From: CAVYXZ01 sp965223835
GTDB taxonomy: Bacteria; Chloroflexota; Anaerolineae; Aggregatilineales; Phototrophicaceae
NCBI GenBank assembly: GCA_965223835.1
Contig: CBDCXQ010000001.1
Span: forward strand, 2,232,001-2,296,000
Reading direction: 5' to 3'
Length of the DNA stretch: 64,000 bases
Position numbers and translations under genes: made by a program. The notes under the pieces were generated by a model, which saw nothing but the letters and a program-made list of their open reading frames with translations, was not told where the DNA came from and did not search any database. How positions within the stretch are numbered: the stretch's first letter is position 1; each line of letters starts with the position of its first letter. Below, piece after piece: positions 34,051-42,389 of the stretch.

Positions 34051-35865
34051 CTAGCTGATGGACACCCGGTCAAGGTCAACCAGGCCAGGTATGCGGCTGA
34101 CATCCGGGAAGTTAACTTCGCTACGATAGACGAGTATGTCAAGGGGATGGTGGGTGAAAACAGCGGCAACCTTATCAGATGTGAGCTGGTTTGCTTCTTG
34201 GACGAGCGCACGGCGTGCTTCCAGATCGGCTTCTGTCGCCTGTTGCGCGGTCAGTTCATCCACCCGACTCTCAGAAAAGAAGCCAAACGGCATGGCGTCC
34301 ATATCCCGGTCGGGGCCATTGAAACGGGATTCGGTCGTCATCCAGTCCACCAGCGCATCATCGGGGTCGAAATCGCCGCCGCTCCCCAGGCGTAATAAAT
34401 CGTAATTCATCGAATTGGCATCTTCAATTAGAACTGTGAAGTCCTTGATGTCGAGTTCGATATTGATGTTCAAGTTCTGCTGATACATGTTGACGATGAT
34501 TTCGCCTTCACGTCGACCCGCCGGGGTCGTTAACAGACGCAGGGTTGGGAAACCTTCACCACCGGGGAATCCGGCATCAGCCAACATTTGCTGAGCGGCT
34601 TCCGCATCAAAACGTTGTTCGCTGGTCTCGTTGATTGCGGTATCGAAGAAGAAACCCATCGCCGGGTTAATCGTGCCGAATGCGGGCCGCCCACGCCCAA
34701 AGAGCGCCCGTTCAATAAAGGTTTCACGGTCGAAGGCTTTGGCAATTGCCAGCCGAACTTTGAAACCATTTTCGGCTTTCAAATCGTCGAGTGACTTGTT
34801 GAAGTCGGGAACCATAAACGGTTCACGCCAGGGATTGACGAACATCGATTGGAAACCGGGACCCGTAATTTCTGAGACGACCAGCTCAGGATTGGCGGCA
34901 AAGCGGTCAATCAGTTCAGCAGCGGGTGCGTTACCACCGATAAGTTGAATGTCGCCGGTTTCGATTGCCGCTGCCAGTGGTTCTGGCTCTGGGATGGGAA
35001 TGAAGGTTACCTTATCAAGCAGTGGCCGTTCAGGGTCATAATAATCTGCAAAGCGCTCAATGGTAACGCCCTGGCCCAGTTGATGTTCCGTGACCATGAA
35101 GGGTCCCGTGCCGACTGGAGTCAGACCATACTGCGCCAGTCCCAGTTCTTCAATTGCGTTCTGATTGACTATGGTCATGGCACGACCGCTGGACCGCTCT
35201 AACGTTTTGACGAGCAGTGATGCTTGTGGCTTGCCCAGTATCAGCCTGACCGTGAGATCATCTATTTTTTCGACATCCAGCACATTGGCAAGATTGCCCG
35301 AATGAATCGATTGTTCAGGATCTTTCGAGCGATTGTAAGTGAACAGGACATCATCGGCGGTGAAGTCGTCACCGTTGTGCCACTTGACGCCCTCGCGCAG
35401 ATTAAAGGTCCATTCCAGGCCATCTTCGGATACGCTCCAATCAACTGCCAGGTCGCCTTCGGCAGTTAACTCAGGATTTATGTGTGTGAGTCCACTCAGC
35501 ACATTGGAGGCAATCTGGAATTGTAAGACCTGATTAATCTGCGCCGGATCCAGCGTCGTTATCTCAGCAGTACCGGCCCAGCCGGCGGTCAATTCGCCGC
35601 CAGATTGGGCAGCAACGCGGCTGACTGCTGGCAACGCCACCCCGGCTGCGCCCAATAAAGCCCGCAAGGGCAGGGCTGCGCCCGACGCTGCCATAAGCCG
35701 TAAGAAGGAGCGACGGTTTAATTTGGGGCCACTGAGTTCGGCCTGACTAAGACCAAACAGTGGGTCATTGCGGTCGAAATCATAAGCGCGCTGGTGCTCT
35801 GATTGAATGCGGGCTTTTTGCTCACTGTTGAGGTCTTCAAACAATCGTTTTAATTGCTTATCCAT
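34051..35865 (-). CDS. ABC transporter substrate-binding protein, family 5, Tat-type signal
   Basis: This 604-residue DppA/OppA-class protein has the family segments DWSVSEDGLEWTFNLREGVKW, GDDFTADDVLFTYNRSKDP and GLTPVGTGPFMVTEH. Export appears to use the Tat pathway: NRRSFLRLMAASGAALPLRA with the Arg pair at residues 51-52 and AQSGG after the cleavage site. The 50-residue cytoplasmic stretch before the Arg pair (MDKQLKRLFEDLNSEQ...) is unusually long and rich in charged residues; no better start lies downstream. It is the first gene of an operon with DppB, DppC and a sulfatase. The ligand may be a glycoside, peptide or sulfated compound. Confidence 0.92.
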   Translation of the reverse strand: MDKQLKRLFEDLNSEQKARIQSEHQRAYDFDRNDPLFGLSQAELSGPKLNRRSFLRLMAASGAALPLRALLGAAGVALPAVSRVAAQSGGELTAGWAGTAEITTLDPAQINQVLQFQIASNVLSGLTHINPELTAEGDLAVDWSVSEDGLEWTFNLREGVKWHNGDDFTADDVLFTYNRSKDPEQSIHSGNLANVLDVEKIDDLTVRLILGKPQASLLVKTLERSSGRAMTIVNQNAIEELGLAQYGLTPVGTGPFMVTEHQLGQGVTIERFADYYDPERPLLDKVTFIPIPEPEPLAAAIETGDIQLIGGNAPAAELIDRFAANPELVVSEITGPGFQSMFVNPWREPFMVPDFNKSLDDLKAENGFKVRLAIAKAFDRETFIERALFGRGRPAFGTINPAMGFFFDTAINETSEQRFDAEAAQQMLADAGFPGGEGFPTLRLLTTPAGRREGEIIVNMYQQNLNINIELDIKDFTVLIEDANSMNYDLLRLGSGGDFDPDDALVDWMTTESRFNGPDRDMDAMPFGFFSESRVDELTAQQATEADLEARRALVQEANQLTSDKVAAVFTHHPLDILVYRSEVNFPDVSRIPGLVDLDRVSIS

Positions 35866-36103
35866 TGTCTCATCTCCCTATTTTAGTATATTCGCCAAGC
35901 AAATTTTCCCAGAGCATAACACCATTGCTGGCCTTCAGCAACGCAGATACTCACAAAGTTATTTAGAGATTTATGAACAAATTGACACAAATTTGTAGTT
36001 TTATGACTGTGATAAGTGATGCAAAGGTAGCATTGAAGTCTGGATAGGTATGCCCTAAAGCGTTTGCACACCCTCTGTTTGATGAATGAATCCAAGGTAC
36101 AAA
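35866..36103. promoter_or_regulatory. Intergenic region upstream of the Dpp-type operon, with LacI-like half-site
   Basis: This 238-bp AT-rich gap should carry the promoter of the binding-protein operon. On the minus strand TGTGCAAACGCTTT (36057-36070) shares the core GCAAACGCTT with the element upstream of the aldolase-SDR gene at 39609-39628. A perfect ACAAATTTGT palindrome lies in the middle. No consensus promoter could be fixed. Confidence 0.35.
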
Positions 36104-37303
36104 TTAACGAATCTCTTCAACGGCCCAGTGATCGCCCATTGCACGGCGGCCTTGAGCCAGCCCCTTGCCTTCCGAAACCTCGCGTATCAGGTCGGCGCGG
36201 TCCAATAATTCGGCCCGAAGTTTAATGCCCAGGCCAGGACCTTTTGGAATATCGAGATGACCAGCCGTCACTGTTGGCGTAAAATCGCTGAGAATCGCAA
36301 AGTAGGATTGGTAGAACGCGCGGACCGATTCGACGAAAAACAGATTTGGAATGTGCGCACCAAGATGCATACACACAGCATGACAGATGGGGCCAGCAAC
36401 ATTGTGCAATACGATTGGTACCCCGAATGTTTCAGCGAGATTGGCAATTTTGCGCGTTTCAGCAATGCCGCCATTCCAGACGGGATCGGTCATAACGATT
36501 TGTGAAACATGTTTTTCGAGCCATTCGCGTATTTGCCAGCGTGTCATCAGCAATTCCGAGCCAATGATGGGAATGCTGGTTGCCTGCGAAACAGCCTTGA
36601 TCTCATCAGGATAAACCGGTGCTAGAACATCTTCTAAGAATAGAATGTTGAAGGGTTCAAGCGCTCGTGCGATTCGTTCCATGCTGGCACGGTTCCAGCG
36701 AAAGTGACACTCAATGCCGATCTCCATCGCGTCGCCAACCGCCTCTCGTATCTGTCGGATTGGCTTCAGGCCAGCTTCAACTGATTCTAATGAAATGTAC
36801 TGGCCGAAGCTCTGTTCACTAAACCTGTCAAACGGCCAGATCTTCATCGCGTGAATACCATCTTCTAACAGGCTCTGTGCGAGTGATCCCGCATCATTAT
36901 GCCAGGCTGCATAATCCTGGAATTCGCCAAAACCGATGCAGGTGTTGTACGTTGGCACTGAGTCGCGGGTTTTGCCACCCAGTAGATGATAGAGGGGTGC
37001 ATTATAGTGTTTTCCCATAATGTCCCACAGGGCAATCTCTACCGCAGACAGGGCACGTGTTTCGGCCCCGGCATAGCCGTGATACATGATGTTATCCATC
37101 ACGAAACGCCAGACACCTTCAATGTCCAGCGGGTCTTGCCCCAGGATCAATGGTGCCAGGGTCCCGTGTAATGCGCCTTTGGCACCGGGGATTTTATCGA
37201 CGGTTTCGCCCAGACCGATTATCCCGCTATCGGTATGCACTCGTACAATCATCAATCGAGGGTATTCAGCCCACTGTAAACTCTCAATTGCGGTAATTTT
37301 CAT
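36104..37303 (-). CDS. Enolase-superfamily (mandelate racemase / sugar-acid dehydratase) protein
   Basis: This 399-residue protein has the N-terminal capping domain (MKITAIESLQWAEYPRLMIV, HTDSGIIGLGETVDKIPGAKG) and a C-terminal barrel. The barrel has metal and base positions in GIECHFRWNR, LFLEDVLAP, GSELLMTRWQ, MTDPVWNGGI and LHNVAGPI. This order is nearest to the DgoD-like dehydratases that remove water from sugar acids, but the ECH motif differs from the textbook one, so the substrate is open. The frame is open upstream, but the ATG at 37303 has AGGTG before it and gives the standard N-terminus. It is next to an aldolase-SDR fusion, which could handle the product. Confidence 0.86.
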   Translation of the reverse strand: MKITAIESLQWAEYPRLMIVRVHTDSGIIGLGETVDKIPGAKGALHGTLAPLILGQDPLDIEGVWRFVMDNIMYHGYAGAETRALSAVEIALWDIMGKHYNAPLYHLLGGKTRDSVPTYNTCIGFGEFQDYAAWHNDAGSLAQSLLEDGIHAMKIWPFDRFSEQSFGQYISLESVEAGLKPIRQIREAVGDAMEIGIECHFRWNRASMERIARALEPFNILFLEDVLAPVYPDEIKAVSQATSIPIIGSELLMTRWQIREWLEKHVSQIVMTDPVWNGGIAETRKIANLAETFGVPIVLHNVAGPICHAVCMHLGAHIPNLFFVESVRAFYQSYFAILSDFTPTVTAGHLDIPKGPGLGIKLRAELLDRADLIREVSEGKGLAQGRRAMGDHWAVEEIR

Positions 37304-37327
37304 CAGACACCTGTCTTTGGTCGGTGG

Positions 37328-37358
37328 AAAAAGCCAGCGGCGCACGAAGACGCTGGCT
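37328..37358 (-). terminator. Intrinsic terminator after the aldolase-SDR gene
   Basis: On the minus strand AGCCAGCG pairs with CGCTGGCT around an 11-nt loop, followed by five T and C residues. It separates the aldolase-SDR gene from the enolase-superfamily gene, so the latter is probably transcribed by read-through or from its own promoter. Confidence 0.8.
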
Positions 37359-37401
37359 CATATTGAGAAAACAGTTCACTGGCGTTAGAACTGCTCCTTA
37401 A

Positions 37402-39597
37402 CTACCGAAGGAATGCTTCGTTTAGGCCACCATCGACACTGAAGATTTGACCGGTGGTTTTGCTAAAGGCTTCGGTGCTGAGGAGATAAGCAACCTCCGC
37501 TTGATCGTCCGGCGTGATGGGTAATTTGGTCAGGGTACGCTGAGCATAGAACTGTGCCAGCTTATCCCGTAGCGCTTCAGTGCTTTCATCTTCGTTATAT
37601 TCAATGTTGTACTTGGTGAGCGAGCTAATTACGCGATCACGAGGGAACATACTGCTGCCATCAACTACAGTGGCTGGAGCCAAGCCATTGACACGTACCA
37701 ATGGCGCGAGTTCAACTGCGAGTTCGCGCACAAGATGGTTGGCCGCTGCTTTGCTGGTATCATATGCCAGTGAACCCTTCTTCGCAACCGCCGCGTTCAC
37801 GCTCGTTGTAAGGACCAGTGTACCCCGCAGATTTTGTGCTTCCCAGATACGGCGGGCTTCATCACCTATGATATAGCTGCCGAGCACATTTACGTCAAAC
37901 GTCATGCGCCACTTATCGTCTGGAATGTGACCTTCAGCCGACGGTGAGACGAAAACGCCTGCCGTGACGATTATGTTGTCAATGCCGCCGTAGGCTAACA
38001 GCACCTGTTGGAAAAGGTTACGAACACTGTGGCGGTCGGTAATATTGACGCCGAGACCAATCGCTGGGCCACAACCGGAAATATCGGTGCCTGCTACCCC
38101 GATCCCCATGCCATAAATGTCGGTCAGTTCAGCAGCGGCGGCTTGCGCGGTTTCAATGTTGAGATCTGCACATACGACATGTGCGCCTTCTTGCGCGACC
38201 CGATGAGCAACGGCTTTGCCGATGCCACTGCCGCCGCCGACGACCACCACCACATTCCGCTCCAGTGATTTTTCAGGCGGCATCCGTTTGAGCTTGGCTT
38301 CTTCTAAAAGCCAGTATTCAATATCAAACGCTTCCTGACGGGGTAGGGCGACATAATTACCAACGGCTTCGGCCCCTTCCATCACAGCGACAGCACAGTT
38401 GTAAAACTCGGCAGTGACGCGCGATTCGCTTTTATTTTTGCCATAGGCGATCATGCCCACTCCAGGGATCAGAATGACGCGCGGATTCGGGTCGCGCATG
38501 GCCGGGGAGTTGGGGCGCTTGCAGGCCTCGTAATAGGCAGCATAGTCTTTGCGATACTGCTCGATGCCATTGCTGAGTTTAGCCATCAGGTCGTCGGTGT
38601 TATTCAATGCCGGGACCCAATCAACATATAGCGGTTTGATCTTGGTCCTTAGAAAATGATCTGGACACGAGGTTCCCAATTCTGCCAGTCGAGATGCAGC
38701 GTGACTGTTGACAAAGCGCAGAATTGTCTTATCTGCCTGGATCGTTCCAATAAATTTATTTTGTTGAGAAACCAGCCCTCGCAACATCGGCAAGATTTTG
38801 CTTAAGACGGTTTCACGGTGTTCAGGTGGCAGGGTTGCGTATTTTGTGCCCCCAAACCTTTGGCCGCCTTTATCATGGGCGGCAAGGTAACGAGCGGCCT
38901 TCTCGATGAGGGTGAGCGACAACTCATAACATTCCTTATCGTCATTGGCCCAGTTAATGAGGCCATGGGCGCCGAGGACTATCCCGACAATTCCCGGATT
39001 CTGGCTGATAGCGTCTTGCAAAACCAGGCCCAGATCAAAACCCGGACGCTGCCAGTCCACCCAGACAACCTCATCACCATAAATTTCCTGTGTTAGCTGT
39101 TTGCCATTGTCAGCGGCAGCGATCGCAATGACTGCATTGGGATGGGTGTGATCGACATGTTTAAACGGAATGAAAGCGTGCAGCGGTGTATCAATCGAAC
39201 TGGCACGTGGATTAAGATCGTAAACGGTGTGGGGATACATGGCAACCATGTCATCTTCGATGGGTGTCTTGACGCCTTTTTCAGCCGCAGCGCCATAAAC
39301 TGCCTGGAGTGCAATCAATTTATCCAGGTAAAGCGAAGCAAAGTTGGCACGTTTGGCCGTGCGCAAGTCGCCACCAGAGCCTTTGACATACATGATTTCA
39401 ACATCGGCATTGGTTAAAGGGTCTTTCATCGTAAGCTTAGATGACGTATTGCCACCACCCGTATTGGTTACGCGCTGGTCGGACCCGAGGATATTTGAGC
39501 GATACACGAGACGGTCAACGCCATCCATTGACTGCACGGCGTTATCGTCCCAAAGATAATCAACGAACTGATATTCATCAGGTTTATAGAACTGCAT
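37402..39597 (-). CDS. Bifunctional class II aldolase / short-chain dehydrogenase
   Basis: This 731-residue fusion matches the RhaD-type aldolase-dehydrogenase family (YuxG-like). The N-terminal class II aldolase half (about 1-420) has GGGNTSSKL and zinc His residues in FKHVDHTHPNAVIA and GAHGLINW. The C-terminal SDR half (about 455-731) has VVVVGGGSGIGKAVAHRVA, the catalytic Ser in VLTTSVNAA, Tyr-Lys in LAYDTSKAAANHL and a terminal QIFSVDGGLNEAFL. Family members split a ketose 1-phosphate (for example rhamnulose 1-phosphate) and oxidise or reduce the lactaldehyde formed. GAGGAG lies 7 nt before the ATG at 39597, which fixes the start. No kinase or isomerase is nearby. Confidence 0.92.
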   Translation of the reverse strand: MQFYKPDEYQFVDYLWDDNAVQSMDGVDRLVYRSNILGSDQRVTNTGGGNTSSKLTMKDPLTNADVEIMYVKGSGGDLRTAKRANFASLYLDKLIALQAVYGAAAEKGVKTPIEDDMVAMYPHTVYDLNPRASSIDTPLHAFIPFKHVDHTHPNAVIAIAAADNGKQLTQEIYGDEVVWVDWQRPGFDLGLVLQDAISQNPGIVGIVLGAHGLINWANDDKECYELSLTLIEKAARYLAAHDKGGQRFGGTKYATLPPEHRETVLSKILPMLRGLVSQQNKFIGTIQADKTILRFVNSHAASRLAELGTSCPDHFLRTKIKPLYVDWVPALNNTDDLMAKLSNGIEQYRKDYAAYYEACKRPNSPAMRDPNPRVILIPGVGMIAYGKNKSESRVTAEFYNCAVAVMEGAEAVGNYVALPRQEAFDIEYWLLEEAKLKRMPPEKSLERNVVVVVGGGSGIGKAVAHRVAQEGAHVVCADLNIETAQAAAAELTDIYGMGIGVAGTDISGCGPAIGLGVNITDRHSVRNLFQQVLLAYGGIDNIIVTAGVFVSPSAEGHIPDDKWRMTFDVNVLGSYIIGDEARRIWEAQNLRGTLVLTTSVNAAVAKKGSLAYDTSKAAANHLVRELAVELAPLVRVNGLAPATVVDGSSMFPRDRVISSLTKYNIEYNEDESTEALRDKLAQFYAQRTLTKLPITPDDQAEVAYLLSTEAFSKTTGQIFSVDGGLNEAFLR

Positions 39598-39608
39598 TGT
39601 GTCTCCTC

Positions 39609-39628
39609 TGTACAAGCGTTTGCTTACA
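39609..39628 (-). promoter_or_regulatory. LacI-family-like operator before the aldolase-SDR gene
   Basis: On the minus strand TGTAAGCAAACGCTTGTACA, just upstream of the ribosome site, is an imperfect palindrome with the AAACG core of LacI/GalR-type operators. A related GCAAACGCTT sits at 36057-36070. Position over the leader suits repression. The regulator is not in this window. Confidence 0.45.
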
Positions 39629-39850
39629 GAAAATATGCTGGGGGCAAATTAATCTATCAAAGGTTATCCAGTATAGCCGACTATTTCAATAGACTGGCTG
39701 ATTGGTCTATTTTGAAGTATAGGTTTATTCTTTTCATCAATATCAGTAGGGCAATGGCTTGACCTTATCGTCCACTGGTTGCCTGATTATGTTGGGTATT
39801 CTGACCAAAACACGGTTTGTTCCGGCCCTCGCGCTGCACCCAGAGTCGAG

Positions 39851-39856
39851 TATAAT
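39851..39856 (+). promoter_or_regulatory. Perfect -10 box before the LysM genes
   Basis: TATAAT lies 46 bp upstream of the TTG start at 39903. No good -35 box is present at 16-18 bp. Its position argues against translation starting further upstream (39759 or 39789). Confidence 0.45.
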
Positions 39857-39902
39857 TGATCGGCCCTATAGCAATTTGACCACGTGTTCGAGGTCTGACT
39901 GT

Positions 39903-41282
39903 TTGAGTCGCAAAATTTGTCCAATTTGTGGGACGCCAGCACATCCGCAAGCCAGAACATGTAATGTTTGTGGCGCATTGCTAACCGAGGTGCCAACGAC
40001 CTCGCACAATGTTGAGGAGTCATCTGTCGCTGATACACCAGATTATGATTTTCATTTTGGGGAAACTGATCTGGCAGAAAATCAACTGCGCTGGCGTGGG
40101 GGGACCTATATTCTCGCAGGAATGTTTGTCCTGGTGGCACTTGCCTGTACCGGAGTTCTCATTTTAGGTGCGCTGCGTTTGTTCGCCTTTACTGATTTAC
40201 TTGGTGGTAGTCCGACCAATTCACAGATTGTCACGGCATCAGCGCCAGGGATATTGACAGGTGATGCTCCCAACCCATTTAGTACCAACACCAGTATTCC
40301 ACCCGTAACATTGAATCTGCCAACAGTTACCGCTGATGCCCCGCCCACCCAGACTCAAACCTCAACGCCTGCACCAACCGCGACTCCTGGCCCTTGTATG
40401 CAACAAGTTCAGCCCGGTGACAGCCTCATCGCGATCGTGTCTCGCTGTGGGCATCGCGATTTGGCAATTATTGATGTGGTGCTGGAGATCAACAATCTGG
40501 ATGCACCTGAGCTTATCCAATCCGGGCAGACGTTAGAAATTCCCTGGCCGACACCAACACTTGATGCTGACTTAGATGCAGTCGCGACGGTAGCCGGTGA
40601 ATCTGCGGCGAATAATAATGACAATGCTGTTATTATTGCGCCAGATGATGGTGGCATCCAGATCGCATTTGTTGTGCCTACCGAGACCCTGCAACCCGGT
40701 GTAAGGTGGCATACAGTGGTTAAGGATGAGAATATTATCGTGATTGCTTTCAATTATGGAGCGAATGTCAAAATCCTATCCGAATTAAACCCGGAAATTA
40801 CATTTTCCCAATGTGATTTTGGCGAGCCTGCCGGGGGCGAATCATGTGTTGTGAACGTGTATGAAGGCCAACGTATTCGGGTGCCGGCACCGACCCTGAC
40901 CCCGACGCTCTCGCCAACACCGTCGGGCAGCGAAACCCCGACACCAACTGCAACTGCAACTTTTAATGCGCCTAGCGCCAAAAGCCCCGATAACCGCGCC
41001 CTGTTTCAACGACAAGACATTGTGACCCTGCGCTGGACAGCATCAGGGACGCTGGGTGCAAATCAAGTATATCTTGTCGCGGTTGAAGATTTGACCGTTG
41101 ATGTCATATTTTCCGCGCAGACCACAGAGCAACTTTTTATTATCCCGGAAGCCTGGCAAGGGCAGGATGACCAACGGCATGAATATAGCTGGTCGGTGAG
41201 TGTGATTGATGAGGCACAGCCAGGGGAGCCGTATTTTACTACCGAAGCTCGAACATTTAGCTGGGAAGGTGCGGGAGCGTAG
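39903..41282 (+). CDS. Membrane-anchored LysM protein with N-terminal zinc ribbon
   Basis: This protein of about 459 residues starts at a TTG, giving an N-terminal zinc ribbon (CPICG...CNVCG) typical for such proteins. A GAGG lies about 10 nt upstream and the TATAAT box falls between this and the earlier possible starts. One helix (about 65-90) crosses the membrane. Outside are two LysM modules: CMQQVQPGDSLIAIVSRCG to LEIPWPTPT, and WHTVVKDENIIVIAFNYG to RIRVPAPT. Pro/Thr linkers (PTPSGSETPTPT) and a C-terminal beta domain (about 355-459) follow. LysM modules bind cell-wall glycan. It is the tandem paralogue of the next gene, 1 bp away, and both probably act at the cell surface; the role is unknown. 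Confidence 0.8.
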   Translation: MSRKICPICGTPAHPQARTCNVCGALLTEVPTTSHNVEESSVADTPDYDFHFGETDLAENQLRWRGGTYILAGMFVLVALACTGVLILGALRLFAFTDLLGGSPTNSQIVTASAPGILTGDAPNPFSTNTSIPPVTLNLPTVTADAPPTQTQTSTPAPTATPGPCMQQVQPGDSLIAIVSRCGHRDLAIIDVVLEINNLDAPELIQSGQTLEIPWPTPTLDADLDAVATVAGESAANNNDNAVIIAPDDGGIQIAFVVPTETLQPGVRWHTVVKDENIIVIAFNYGANVKILSELNPEITFSQCDFGEPAGGESCVVNVYEGQRIRVPAPTLTPTLSPTPSGSETPTPTATATFNAPSAKSPDNRALFQRQDIVTLRWTASGTLGANQVYLVAVEDLTVDVIFSAQTTEQLFIIPEAWQGQDDQRHEYSWSVSVIDEAQPGEPYFTTEARTFSWEGAGA

Positions 41283-41283
41283 C

Positions 41284-42387
41284 ATGGCACGATTACGTGC
41301 GCTATTGATCGGATGTCTATTGCTGGCAGGGTGTAATTTTGTGGCTTTGCCGCAGGGTGGTGCCAGCCCAACAGTTGAGCAGATTGCCCTGACATCATTT
41401 GCTACCGATTTGCCCAGCCCGACTCCCAGTGTTACACCAACAGCCGAAGTGCTGACTGCCGCACCAATGGTCGAAAGCGCAACGCCCACATTTACCGCCG
41501 GTCCGCCGACATTGCCACCCCCGCCATCTGAGACGCCGGGACCTTACGAACATACGATCAAGCAGGACGAAACGCTGGGCTTCATTATTCAACTTTATGG
41601 TTACCGCGATTTCAGCGTAATCAACGAAATTGTGCGGATTAATGATAATGTGCCGAACGCTGATACGCTGCCGGGAGAGGGGGCCATCATTCTCATTCCG
41701 CGGCAAACGACGACGCCAACACCTGAGAACTTTACACCGTCACCATTTGTCGCTGTTGGGCCTGGTATTGCACCCACTTCACCAGCAACTGGTCTCAATG
41801 TTGATGCGCCGATCATCGCACATACCGTAATTGAAGGCCAGACAATGGTTGATATTGCGGTGAATTGGAATACGACCTTAGAGGTGTTAGCCGTACTCAA
41901 CCCGGATATTTCATTTGCGGGTTGCAACTTTGAGGTGCAGAGTGGCGGGCCAAATTGTAATCCGCTGTTGCAAGTAGGGCAAACCGTGATGGTGCCAGCA
42001 CCAACGCCGACTCCGACTTTATCGCCCACACCATCAGGTAAAGAGACGCCAACGCCGACACCAACTTATGCCGCGCCGCGTGTGATTTCGCCGCCGCAAG
42101 GCGCGAATGTGCCCGCGAGTGTATTTCGGCTGGAGTGGGTGAGTGCGGGTATTTTACAGAGCGAGGAGATGTACCTGGTGCAACTTGTGGATACGGCAAC
42201 TGGCTCGGTTCACAATGAAATTACGCGCAACACTGCGCTGCTGCTGCCTGATTCGCTTATTCCAACCGATGGACAGCCTCATGTCATCAATTGGACGGTC
42301 ACAGTTGCGAAACCTAACGCTGAAGGCATTTATCAGGTTATAAGTGGGCCGCCCGAACAGCGAGTCTTTAACTGGCAAAGCCGCTAG
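41284..42387 (+). CDS. LysM-domain lipoprotein
   Basis: This protein of 367 residues has a lipoprotein signal (MARLRALLIGCLLLAGC, lipobox LLAGC, Cys17). A Pro/Thr-rich stretch follows, then two LysM modules (YEHTIKQDETLGFIIQLYGY and IAHTVIEGQTMVDIAVNW), a PTPTLSPTPSGKETPTPT linker and a C-terminal beta domain (RVISPPQGANVPASVFRLEW). The layout copies that of the upstream gene, apart from the anchor. The start at 41284 has GGGAG upstream and follows the previous stop by 1 bp; an earlier ATG inside the previous gene would lose the signal peptide. The two form one operon and may work as a surface pair. The gene ends 2 bp from the convergent mutL. Confidence 0.88.
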   Translation: MARLRALLIGCLLLAGCNFVALPQGGASPTVEQIALTSFATDLPSPTPSVTPTAEVLTAAPMVESATPTFTAGPPTLPPPPSETPGPYEHTIKQDETLGFIIQLYGYRDFSVINEIVRINDNVPNADTLPGEGAIILIPRQTTTPTPENFTPSPFVAVGPGIAPTSPATGLNVDAPIIAHTVIEGQTMVDIAVNWNTTLEVLAVLNPDISFAGCNFEVQSGGPNCNPLLQVGQTVMVPAPTPTPTLSPTPSGKETPTPTPTYAAPRVISPPQGANVPASVFRLEWVSAGILQSEEMYLVQLVDTATGSVHNEITRNTALLLPDSLIPTDGQPHVINWTVTVAKPNAEGIYQVISGPPEQRVFNWQSR

Positions 42388-42389
42388 GT

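Noticed and set aside
39759..39902. Earlier start of the first LysM gene
   Set aside because: This part contains a perfect TATAAT box and does not read like the start of a zinc-ribbon protein.
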